The notes under the pieces: generated by a model
The model's database searches: none
What the model was told of the DNA's origin: nothing
Seen by the model: the letters and a program-made list of their open reading frames with translations, nothing else
Shown: in pieces, positions 34,575 to 45,100 of the stretch
How positions within the stretch are numbered: position 1 is the stretch's first letter
Layout: each line of letters begins with the position of its first letter
Assembly (NCBI RefSeq): GCF_007859815.1
Contig: NZ_SJPH01000003.1
Coordinates: 466,369-530,368, forward strand
Reading direction: 5' to 3'
DNA from: Botrimarina hoheduenensis
GTDB lineage: Bacteria > Planctomycetota > Planctomycetia > Pirellulales > Lacipirellulaceae
DNA length: 64,000 nt
Translations under genes and position numbers: made by a program

Positions 34575-35845
34575 CCCCCTCAGCCCCCCCCACCCCGCTG
34601 GCTCCCGCTGGCGTGCGCCGCGGGCTGACACTGGTTGAGCTGCTCGTGGCGATCGCCATCGTGGCAATTCTGGCGACGCTCCTGTTGGGCGTCGCCGCGC
34701 GCGCCGGCCGCACGGCCCGCGAAGCCCGCACCAAGCAGCTCATCGCCCGTTTGCACACGCTCGTCAGCGAGCGCTACGAGGAATACCGTGCGCAGCGTGT
34801 CGAACTGAACGAGCGCCTGCAAAATCCTGCGAATCCCGTCAGCGCCTCGAATCCCCCGTACTGGTTCACCTTCTTGCAGGCCGCGCGGGGGCCGAGCGTC
34901 AACACGCTCAACGAGGGTCAACAGCGCGCCTATGGTCGGCTGTTCGCCCTGCGCGAGCAGCAGCGGATCGAGATGCCCGACCGCTGGAGCGATATCGCGC
35001 TCACGCCGCTCGTGGGGACCGTTTCGGTGATCAACGCGACCGACCTGCCACCAAACGCGCCCCCGTCTGGCTACGACAAGCATCCGCGTTTCATCGCCCA
35101 GCGGACGCCGCTTAATCTGCAACATGTGCGGCGCTACAACGCGCTGTGGTCACGCACCAACACGCTCACCAAGCAGACGAACACGCTGGCTGATGTCTTG
35201 CGGAACGAGTCGGCGGAGTGCCTATACCTGACCGTCATGAACACCACCGGCGATGGCGAGGCGCGGGGCTTGTTCAAAGAGAGCGACATGGGCGATACCG
35301 ACGGCGACGGCGCTCCCGAGTTTCTCGACGCCTGGGGCAACCCGATCGGGTGGCTCCGCTGGCCTGCTGGTTACGACTCGGACCTCCAGCTCAGTTACGA
35401 TCGGTTAGCACGCCTCTTCAACGAGACGCCGCCGACGGGGCAAACCGCCGCCGAGACCATGCTCGCCGCACTGGATGACAACCACGACCCGCTCGACCTG
35501 TTCCGCATCGATCGCACGCCCCTCGATGCGACGGGGGCGCTGTCAGGTTTCGATGGCAACACCGGCGCGGGGGCACGGGGCTGGCGGCTGGTGCCGCTGA
35601 TCTACTCGGCAGGCCCCGATCAAGATCTGGGGCTGTACACGGGCCTGGTCGAAACCTCGACCGATACGTTTCAGCAGTACTTCGCCGCGCTATCGGATCC
35701 CTACAACGCCGACCCGGGCTGGAGTTCGGTAAGCGACATTCCGCCGCCGCCGCTGGGGATCGCCCTGTCGGCGTCGCTCGACGCCGCTGAGGGCCGCGAG
35801 CAGGCGACCGACAACCTCACCAACCACCTCATTGAGGCCCGCTAA
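34571..35845 (+). CDS. Prepilin/pseudopilin-like protein 2
   Basis: A 424-residue protein. The 18-residue leader ends RRG before LTLVELLVAIAIVAILATLL, with Glu at +5. A long amphipathic helix with many Arg/Ala follows (RAGRTAREARTKQLIARLHTLV), then a large soluble domain with an SDMGDTDGDGAPEFLDAWG loop that looks calcium-binding and resembles the GspG/GspH-type end. The start codon overlaps the stop of the previous gene (ATGA), so translation is probably coupled. It is also much larger than classical minor pseudopilins. Confidence 0.88.
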   Translation: MTPSAPPTPLAPAGVRRGLTLVELLVAIAIVAILATLLLGVAARAGRTAREARTKQLIARLHTLVSERYEEYRAQRVELNERLQNPANPVSASNPPYWFTFLQAARGPSVNTLNEGQQRAYGRLFALREQQRIEMPDRWSDIALTPLVGTVSVINATDLPPNAPPSGYDKHPRFIAQRTPLNLQHVRRYNALWSRTNTLTKQTNTLADVLRNESAECLYLTVMNTTGDGEARGLFKESDMGDTDGDGAPEFLDAWGNPIGWLRWPAGYDSDLQLSYDRLARLFNETPPTGQTAAETMLAALDDNHDPLDLFRIDRTPLDATGALSGFDGNTGAGARGWRLVPLIYSAGPDQDLGLYTGLVETSTDTFQQYFAALSDPYNADPGWSSVSDIPPPPLGIALSASLDAAEGREQATDNLTNHLIEAR

Positions 35846-36032
35846 GCGGCGTCGCGTGTAGCGGTCCTAACGCCGGATTCTCATCCGTTTACCGAAGTGA
35901 CACCGGGTGATTGGGGCGAGTTGGGCTGTGCCGGGCGCAGAAACCTCGACACCGGCGGCCTCCCGGTCCACAATGGGAGATTGCCAGGGCGTCCGCGGGC
36001 AACGGCCGTCCCAAACCGAGAGAAAACCCGAG

Positions 36033-37568
36033 ATGAGGCGTCCGAACCGGATCAATCCCCCCCCCACCTCTGGCACGCAGACCGTCGCTCCGCGACCGTT
36101 ATCTCCGCCGAGCGGCATGACGCTCGTCGAGCTGCTCGTGGTGATCGTGCTGGTCTCGACGCTCGTCACCACCGCCATCCCGCTGCTCTCGCCGGGGGGC
36201 GATGCCCGCAAGATCCGCGAGGCTTCGCGTTCGCTCAACGCGATGTTCGCGGGGGCCCAAGCCCGAGCGGTCGAAACGGGCCGTCCGTTCGGCATCGCGC
36301 TCAAGCGGCTGTCGGCTGACACCCGCGATCCGGACGACAACGGCGTGTGTGTCGAGGCCTATCAGGTTGAGACCCCGCCGGTTTACTCGGGCTTCGACAC
36401 CACGTCGCGTGCGCGTCTGAGTCGCCGCCTGCGTCAGATCGCGCTCAACGGCACCCAGTACGACGACGCGAATGCCGCCGCCTACGCCACCAACGCGGGG
36501 GCGACGGAGTATCAGATTGAGTTCGTGCGCCGCACGAGCACCACCAACACCTCGTCGGGCCTGCCCCCCGGCTGGGCGATCGATCTGATCCCGCCGCGGT
36601 TCTTCCGGCCCGGCGACATCGTCGAGATCGACGGCTTGCGACTCGTGCTCATCAATCCTTCCGGCAACCGACCACCCAGCGGGGGCGACTACCTGCCGGG
36701 TGAACAGCGAGTCGGCAGCAACGGTTTCTTCGCCAGCCCCAACGCCGAGTACGCCCGTTTTGTCGCGCAGCCGCTAGAGGGGCTCGAAGCGACGCTTTCG
36801 GCATCTTACGACAACAACGGCAACCGGCTACCAACGCCCGAGGCCATTTCGCGAGCCGCCGCAAGCAACGCCACGACCGTGGCGAATCAGCTGCCGGGCC
36901 CCTACTGGACGGCACCGGCTACGTATCGCGTATTGCGTCAACCCGCGCCGGCACCGGGTGATCCGGTGCAGCTGCCCGCGGGTGCCGCGATCGATTTGCA
37001 AGCCAGCGGCTTTGCCGACGGCACGCCGCTCTACAAACCCACGGGCCACTGGGATACCGCGGTCAGCGGCCCGGGGCTGTTCACCGATCCGGTGATGGTG
37101 CTCTTCACGCCCAACGGAACGATCGGCCGGGCCTACCTCCCCGACTACGCAACGGGCACCGCGGTGCAGCGCGAGACGCTCGCCACCACCAGCCTGGCGA
37201 TCCTCGTTGGCCGCCGCGAGCTGATCCCCGCGCAGCCGAAGGAAGAAGACAACGGCTATCGGGCAGCCGCCTACACGGACGTCCGCGCCAAGTTCGACGA
37301 GCCGCTGGCGCTCGACACGGCCAACAGCACGGTCGAAGACGAGGTCGCTGAGCGCTGGCGAAACGACTTCAACTGGCTGAGCCTCGCCAGCCGGTGGGTA
37401 GTGATCGGTGCCCAGAGTGGGTCGGTCTCGACGGTTCCGAACAGCTTTGTGAATTGGCGCGATCCCAACCAGCTCGACCGCAACAACGACCAGGCCATCA
37501 CCCTGCAGGAGCAGATCTTCGCCGCCCGCGAGGCGGTGGGCACCCGCTCGTCGGACAGCGTCCGTTAG
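36033..37568 (+). CDS. Prepilin/pseudopilin-like protein 3 (GspH/FimT-like)
   Basis: A 511-residue protein started at the ATG at 36033, preceded by an AAAACCCGAG stretch; an open frame reaching back to 35907 has a poor N-terminus. The 28-residue leader ends PPSG before [19 protein letters not shown]. The segment LNAMFAGAQARAVETGRPFG matches the FimT/GspH-type conserved helix turn. The rest is a long soluble domain with Tyr/Asn/Pro-rich stretches. The +1 residue is Met instead of Phe. It lies 187 nt after pseudopilin 2. Confidence 0.87.
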   Translation: MRRPNRINPPPTSGTQTVAPRPLSPPSGMTLVELLVVIVLVSTLVTTAIPLLSPGGDARKIREASRSLNAMFAGAQARAVETGRPFGIALKRLSADTRDPDDNGVCVEAYQVETPPVYSGFDTTSRARLSRRLRQIALNGTQYDDANAAAYATNAGATEYQIEFVRRTSTTNTSSGLPPGWAIDLIPPRFFRPGDIVEIDGLRLVLINPSGNRPPSGGDYLPGEQRVGSNGFFASPNAEYARFVAQPLEGLEATLSASYDNNGNRLPTPEAISRAAASNATTVANQLPGPYWTAPATYRVLRQPAPAPGDPVQLPAGAAIDLQASGFADGTPLYKPTGHWDTAVSGPGLFTDPVMVLFTPNGTIGRAYLPDYATGTAVQRETLATTSLAILVGRRELIPAQPKEEDNGYRAAAYTDVRAKFDEPLALDTANSTVEDEVAERWRNDFNWLSLASRWVVIGAQSGSVSTVPNSFVNWRDPNQLDRNNDQAITLQEQIFAAREAVGTRSSDSVR

Positions 37569-37666
37569 CCGCGGGCGCGACCACAGGGGCGATCACCGAG
37601 GCCCGCTGATCGTCGTCGCCCGTGGCCCATTGTTTCACTCACCCGGCTCGAGGAGCCCTTAGCTCG

Positions 37667-39112
37667 ATGGTTTTCATCCCGGTTCACACCGCTGATCGCG
37701 GCGGGCTAACGCTCGCCGAGGTGCTCGTTTCCATGGGCATCTTGGCGGTGGGCCTGCTGGGCGTGGCGGCGCTCTTCCCGGTGGGCGGGCACTACATGCA
37801 GACGGGGGACGTGACCGACCACTCCGGCGCAGTGGCCCAGGCGGCGCTGAGCGACGCCATCATCCGCGGCGATCTGAATCCGAGTAACTGGGTAACGCAC
37901 AACATCTCGCGCGCGAACAACCAGCATCGGTTCACCAACTTCGTGACGGGAACGATCCAAACAACCGGGGGGTCGGTATCGGCAGGCATCGGCGCACTCG
38001 AGGCGCTCAGCCGCACCCAGACCAGCCAGTATCAACTCTTCGGACAAACCGCCAATCGCCCCAGCGCGGCTTCCTATCGGGGGTCGCTACTCGGCGAAGC
38101 GTTTGTGATTGATCCCATCGGGCTTACCGGGGTGCTCGCCGACGAAACTTCTAACGCGAGCATTGTCCAGACGAGCCAATCATCGGCAGTCAATCGTTTC
38201 CCGGCTACGGCTTTGCAACTCGATTACCAAAGCCCCTACTGGATCCCCTGGAACCACAGCAATGTCACCTGGCCGATCCGGCGCGTGACCACGGTCAACA
38301 GCACTCTCGCTTTGGCGAGCCTCGCGTTCGCCTATCAGTTGCCGCTGGCCGAGGCTTACTTTAGCGCCGCCGACGACCCGGCCCAGCAGCTGCCCGAGGA
38401 CCTCGACAAGCCGGCCGAAATGCGCTGGGATCGCCCCTCCGGAGCGACTCCCACCAGCGTCCCCTTGGGGCGACAAACACGCGGCGACTACTCGTGGCTG
38501 ATCTCGGTTGTGCCCGGCTCGGGCGAAGCCCGCGACGCGTTGGCCACGCGCCCCGACGCCTACCAGTACGACGTGTCGGCAGTCGTGTTCCACAAGCGCG
38601 TCGCAGGGCTGGGGCTCAACGGCACGCTCGAAACCGAGCGTCTGGTGCGTGCAAAGGTGGTCTCGACCGGCACCGCGGGGGGTGAGCTGCTGCTCGAGAA
38701 ACGTCCCGACAGCGTCGACCGCGATGCCGCCTCGCCCGCCGAGGTGCTCGACACGCCGTTCAAGGATCTCCGCAAAGGGCAATATGTGATGCTGGTCGGG
38801 CCGCACCCCAGCACAACCGTTGAGCGGCCGATGCTGTTCGCGCAGTGGTATCGGGTGCTAACGATCGACGCCAGCGGCACGCCCCAGCTACCCGGTGGCC
38901 AAACGCTTCCCCCCGCTCAGCGCAAGCTGGACGAAGACAACCGGGTGCTTGTGGGGTTGCGCGGTCCGGACTGGCCCTGGCAGCCCTCGGGCGATCTGTC
39001 CACCGCGAACGCCCTGCCCAACGACCTCCGCGTGGTGATCGTGCCGGGCATCGTGGCGGTGCACACCAAGACCATGCGGCTCGAAGCGGGCAGCGCCTGG
39101 GGCTTTAACTAA
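37667..39112 (+). CDS. Prepilin/pseudopilin-like protein 4 (GspI/PilV-like)
   Basis: A 481-residue protein. I chose the ATG at 37667 after a GGAG at 37652; a GTG at 37622 would add a non-prepilin extension. The 13-residue leader ends DRGG before LTLAEVLVSMGILAVGLLG. The TLAEVLVS segment is typical of GspI/PilV-type minor pseudopilins. A large soluble domain follows, containing repeated charged stretches. It lies directly upstream of the giant GspK-like gene. Confidence 0.86.
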   Translation: MVFIPVHTADRGGLTLAEVLVSMGILAVGLLGVAALFPVGGHYMQTGDVTDHSGAVAQAALSDAIIRGDLNPSNWVTHNISRANNQHRFTNFVTGTIQTTGGSVSAGIGALEALSRTQTSQYQLFGQTANRPSAASYRGSLLGEAFVIDPIGLTGVLADETSNASIVQTSQSSAVNRFPATALQLDYQSPYWIPWNHSNVTWPIRRVTTVNSTLALASLAFAYQLPLAEAYFSAADDPAQQLPEDLDKPAEMRWDRPSGATPTSVPLGRQTRGDYSWLISVVPGSGEARDALATRPDAYQYDVSAVVFHKRVAGLGLNGTLETERLVRAKVVSTGTAGGELLLEKRPDSVDRDAASPAEVLDTPFKDLRKGQYVMLVGPHPSTTVERPMLFAQWYRVLTIDASGTPQLPGGQTLPPAQRKLDEDNRVLVGLRGPDWPWQPSGDLSTANALPNDLRVVIVPGIVAVHTKTMRLEAGSAWGFN

Positions 39113-39192
39113 AGCCAGCGCGTCACCGCTGCGGTTCGCCCGCTCCCTTTTTCCCCCTTCCGACTCGTCTTTCCCGACGCCGTCCGTTGAAT

Positions 39193-42100
39193 ATGGCTCG
39201 CAAAGTTACTCGCCGCTCGGTTTCTTGGGGACCCGTCTCGAATGACGCTGCCCTGCGTCGGGCCGTCTCCCCTCGGCGGGCACCGCGCCCTGCCGATCGC
39301 CGCGGCGTGATCATGCTCGTGGTGCTCAGCATGCTCGTGCTGTTCATGCTCGTGGGGACCACGTTCCTCATTACATCGGGACAGTATCGAACCGCGTCGC
39401 GCGCGATCGAGAAGGCCAACCGTAGCACCCAGCAGCCCGCGGACCTGCTCGAGCGCGCCCTCATGCAGTTGTTGCGCGACACCAACAACCGCTACTCCAC
39501 GGCACGCTACCACAGCCTGCTGCGCGACCTCTACGGCAGCGACGGCTTTGTGGGGCGCATTGCCTCGCCGTCGCAAAGCGATTTTTTGTTCGGCTCGATC
39601 AACACGAACCTCCGCCCCCGTTGCGCGGGGGTGAATCTCAACACGGTTAGCGCCGTCAATGCCACCGGCACCACGCAGGGACAGCTTGTTGATCTGTACG
39701 TGATCGACAACACCTTGGCGACCTCGCCGTTTGCCGACGACAACGTGGTCGGTCTTGAGATTGACGACGCCGGCATCCCCGCGGCTTACACCCTCTCGAA
39801 GACCGCTTCGTACTACAACGGCTGCCTGCTGACCCTGATCGAGGGCCCCTGTGCGGGGCAGTCGGTGCGGGTGGTGGACTACGATGCGTTAACCGCACCC
39901 GACGGAACCACCATCGTCGCGCGGCTCCGGGTGATGGCACCCAGCCGCAACGATGGACAATCGCTCGCCTTCGGCGGCCCCAAGGCGGGCGGTGGAGCGG
40001 GTATCGATTGGGTGCTTACGGACTTCCTGGAAAGCGCCACGCGCGGCTACGCGTTTATGGTCAACGGCCGGCCGCTCAACGGTGCGGGCGTGGGCTTCAA
40101 CGCCCTGGCAGGACCGAGCCGACCGGTGCTAACCGCCCTGGAGATCGACACCGTCCCCAACGGGGATTCGGTTGGCGTCGAAACAGCCCTCGCTCCCAAC
40201 TACACACAGTTCCGCGCCGATCGGGTCGGCCTACTCAACCCTGTGGCGGGAATCGATCCGTGGGCTGCTGGCCTTAGCACGGCCAACTTCTTGCCCCTCA
40301 ACACCGGCACGGCCACGCCGCTCTACGGTGGGGCCATGGGCCCCGGCGACGCCGACGAGTCGTACGACGCCGCCGATTATCAGAACCTGTTCCTTGCGCT
40401 GCAGCCGCCGCAGCCGCGCCCCCGGGGCCGTGTGGTACGCGACTTTGGCACGGTGAACGCCCGCGGCGAGACCGATCCGGAAGAAGTTGAGGCCTACTAT
40501 CAATCCGCCGGGGCGGCCGCGCCGCTGCGGATGGACCTGGACGATCTGCCGATCCCCTCGTTCCATCGACCAGCGCTCGTGAACTTTTGGTTTCATCGAC
40601 TGATGAACTCGCCGTGGCTGGCGAATGAGATCGGCGACGTCAACGAGCGCGCCCGCGCGATCATGCGGCCCTACGAATCATCCGCGAATGCGAACACCGC
40701 CGCGGCAATCACCGCCATCAAGCGCAAGTTCATCCTGCGTCCGCTCCGCGAGGACCATCCGAGCTTCGACGGCAGCAACCCGCTCTCGCGTTACGCGCAA
40801 ACGGCGCTCGCCGGGGCGATCAATGGCAATGTCGTTAACACCAGCATTGGTAATCAGATCACCTTCCCCTACTGGGAGGCGGCGGGGCCGTGGGATGTGG
40901 ATAACGACGCCGACGGCGTGCCCGACAGCGTGTGGATCGACATGGGTTTGCCGGTCCAGAAGACGGAAGACGGCCGGTTCTATAAGCCGCTCGTGGCGCT
41001 GCTGGTCGAAGACCTCGACGGGCGGCTGAACCTCAACGCCCACGGCTCGATCGACCACTTCGTGCAGGACGACCTCGACCCGTCGTTCGGTGGTTTCGTC
41101 AACGCGAACCTCGCGCAGGATTACAACAACCAACGGCCTCTGCAGACCTCCAATCAGCTGCCCCCCGGCTCGGGTTGGGGTCCCGCCGACATCACGCTGC
41201 GGCCGGTCCTCTCGCCCGAGCTGCCGCTGGCCGACGCCTTAGGTGTGGCCAGCTACAACGCGGTGAACGCCCCGAACGGCCTCATCGGCAACCCCCAGTA
41301 CGACGATTACGCCCGGCTGCTGATGGGTCGCCCCAACCCACGGGCCGCGAACCTGCCACGGGCGGTCGCCAGCAGCGTGGCAGGCGGAATGCCGTGGGGT
41401 CGCTACGGCGTGGCCGTAACCTCGGGTTCGGGACTCGAACTCGTGTGGCCGGGCATCTCGGCGAACCGCGATGTTTTCGGGGCTTCGGGGCTGAATAGCT
41501 CGACACTGGATCGGCTTGCGGCGTACGACTTCTACGGCTGGCCTCAGTTCGCGCCGCCGGTAGCGAGTGCCGTGCTGTCGGCCAGCAGCGCGCTCTCGCG
41601 AGTGAACCTGCTGCGGCTGGGCGTTGGTTTGCCGAGTGCTTTTGGCGAGCTGCCCGACTTGCGCGGCCGTTACGCAACGGGCCTTAGCGTCGCCAGCGGC
41701 CGAATCAGCGAACCGCTCCGCGACCTCTCGACAGAGTCGCTGCTGAGTAAGGACACGGCGACGCCGATCGGCATAATCGGTCCGCTGGCGACTGATTCTC
41801 CCTATGAGCTGAACCTGTCGGGAGACACACGCCGGCTGCCGCCGGAGAGCATCGCCCAGGTCAACACGAGCTACGCTACCGTCGCGCCCGTCAACGACGA
41901 CGCGCCGTTCTCTCCGGCGGAGCTAGAGCGGCTGCTACGGGCTTACGACGCCGACGCCGCGGCGCTGCCCGATCGGCTGTGGAATGTGGTCGATGCCTTT
42001 GCGCCCGAGAAAGTCGTTGTGCAAACCGCGATCGCCACCGGCGATATCAACGCAGACAACTTCCCTGCCTTCTCTCCCGGAATTTTGCAACGGGTGGTCG

Positions 42101-45100
42101 CCGAGTCCCAAGCCGCGCTGAATCGTCGGCTGGTGACGACCGAAAGCTGGGACGTGCCCGCCCCCAACGAGAACTGGACGCAGCGCTGCCTGCTGGGTGC
42201 CGACGGCCTGCCGGGCCAGCCAAACTTTGACGACGACGGCGATGGCCTCCCTGACGAAGGCGACGAGCTGAACGTCACCGGGCGCACTTTCCCCGCGTGC
42301 GACGATTACGACGTGGTCATGGGTGCCCTGCCCCCGGCTAACGCCCGCATCACGGACTACCTGCGCTACCGCGTGGTGCTCGAACTGCGCCGTAAAGGGG
42401 TGATCCTGCCCGGAACGCAGCCTATCGAAGTCGATCGACTGGTGAACAACGTCATGTTCGGCCCCGGCGTCACGCCGGCCCCGAACGGGACGAACCTCGG
42501 CGCGTCCCCCTGGCGGACAATCACCGCGGGCGCGGGCGGCCCCGCGACCTTCGGCGGCATGCTTGCGCCCGAGGTGCTGGCCGGCAAGAAGATGGACCTG
42601 AACCGCCCCTTTGGCGACGGCCGCGATAACGGCGACGGCCTGGATACCGACACCAACGGAGCGGTTGATGACCTCCAAGAACTCGAAGCGGGCGTCGATC
42701 CGCTCATGAACGGCATCGTTGATGAACCGGGCGAGGCGGGTGAGCCCTATATCGTCGGCGGCGGCTTCCTCGATCTCAACGGCGACGGCTTCTTTAACGC
42801 CACCAGTGATCGCCTGTGGGAAGAAGATATCAACCTGGATGGCGACGTGCTCGATCCGGGTGAGTTCACCCAGTTCAACCACGTGGGCGGTGAAGACGTC
42901 AACGGCAGCGGTACTTATATCGGCACGGCCCGCATTGTGGACGACGCCCGCCTCGCCCGGCAGCTCTACGCCCGGCACCTTTACTGCCTGATGCTGCTCG
43001 TCTCGGACGAGAACTACCTGGCGCCGTACGACCCGAACGACCTGCAGGTGCAAAAGTATCTGGACCCCAATACGCCCGGCAGCGTGGCGAACCAGATTTT
43101 CGTCGCGCTCCGCGATAATCCGCCGGCTGGTTACTCTGGAACTCCCTTGCAGGACGCGCGGCGGATCGCGATGCGAAAGCTTACTTGTCGGCAGATTGCT
43201 CAGTGGGCGATCAACACGGTCGACATGCGCGACCCTGACGCCATCCAATCGGAATTCGAGTACGACGAGAACCCGTGGGACGGGTGGAACGTGACCGACA
43301 CGCTGCACCAGCGTGTTTATCCGCTCGATGGCGACGCCGCGACCGACGAGAACTACACGCAGTTCCGCCCCGTCACCGCGGCGGGCTTTGGACCGGTACA
43401 GGCCGAGTTCACCGCAAACCGCGGCCGCACCAATCCCAACGGCACACCGATCACCAACGACCCCGCGTCGGCGTACGCCTACGAGCAAACGCGCGGCGTG
43501 GTGTGGGGCGCGGAGCGTCCCGAACTGCTGTTGACCGAAGGGCTGGCCTGGCACGATCGGCGGCTGCACGACGAAGACATCAACGACCCCGACTCGGGCG
43601 CGCCGACCTCGGAGGAAGAGAAGCGACAAGAAGGCACCGACGACCGCGGCAAGGTGAGCACGGTCGATCCCGATCCGGACGACGACCTGGACCAGATCCT
43701 CAAGCCGGTCGGGCCCACCTTTGTCGAGGTCTATAACCCGTGGGATGAGGGCTCGCAAAAACCGGCCGAGCTGTACCGCGACCCGCGTTACGTGCCGCGC
43801 CGCGATCGGGCAAGCAACATCGTCGAAGGCGTTCTGCTCGACCGGCTGAGCAACAGCGCGGGCTTGGCGTTAACGCCCGAGGGGAATCTGAACCCGTCCG
43901 GCACGCCACAGACCTCGCCCGTGTGGCGAATGATCTGCGTCGAGACGCATCCGCTGGTGCGCAACACGACCATCAGCAAACGGGATCTGACCAGCGTCTA
44001 TCCGACGGGACCACGCGAGAAAGAGGTCGAACTAAGCGACGACCCCCCGCTCGACGCCGCGCGCAACAACGACCTGTACCTGGGCGTGACCATCGAGAAC
44101 ACGCCCTGGATCTACAGCACGGATAAGGTCGATCCGCGGGCACCGCAAACGCCGCTCATCTCGCCGTCTACGCTCTCGTTCTGGAATCAACGTCGTCGGG
44201 CCGTGACCGTTGCCCCTGACAGCGCGTTCCGCCAACGCGCTGGCGTGCTCGAGGCGGAGTACGTCAACCCGGATCCCGACTTCCCTTCGTTCTCACGCGA
44301 AGCGCAGCCCTACCGTCCGCGGCGGGATGCCGACTATCTGGCCGAGGTGCGGATCTCGAACCCCGGGCTAGGTCTTGGAGAATCGGGTTCCAGCGCTAGC
44401 GACGTCCGCATCGTCGAGCGTCGTCGGCTCATCAAGCCCGATGAATTCATCGAGAAGGCGTTCTATTTTGCCGGGGCCCCCGGTACGGAGTACGACAACA
44501 ATTTGGGGGCCCTGCGCGATCTGGCCACCGATCCGGGAGTGAGGATCCCCCACCTGTTCTATGAGTTGGAATACCCCTCGGGGGTCGCAACGCGTGCTGT
44601 GGTGGACGAGCTGCTGCTCGATCAGGGAACGGCCGGGGCCCCCGATCGCAAGATCGATCTTGATGACATGGGCCTGCAAGCGATCGAGCCGACCAGCACG
44701 CCGTCGATCGACAAGCTGCGCGTTCACGCCAGCCGCTTCGTCGTGCTCGACGAGTTCGACGGCGACCTCGACGGCAACACGCAAGAAACCACGCCGCTCG
44801 CGCCGATTCTGCCGGGGCGCTACGGCGTGATCGGCCACCCGGGCGCAATCTACGCCAAGGACTCGTCTACGCCCGGAGTGAAACGCGATGTTACGCTCGA
44901 GAATCGCTACACCACGCTGCTCTCGCGTCCGAAAGACCTCTCGGACCAGATCGGCTTTGATGCGAACAATCTCGATCGTCCCGCGATGCGGCGGATCGAG
45001 CTGATCCCCAGCCCCGATCCGGCCGACCACCAGATTGTGGTCCGGCACAATGGCGGTGTGACCGACGAAACCAGCGCCGGTCGGCTCTACACAGGCGGCC

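Noticed and set aside
41935-43758. Minus-strand open frame (607 codons) inside the giant gene
   Set aside because: Antisense shadow; the giant gene on the plus strand has a coherent pseudopilin N-terminus and codon pattern.
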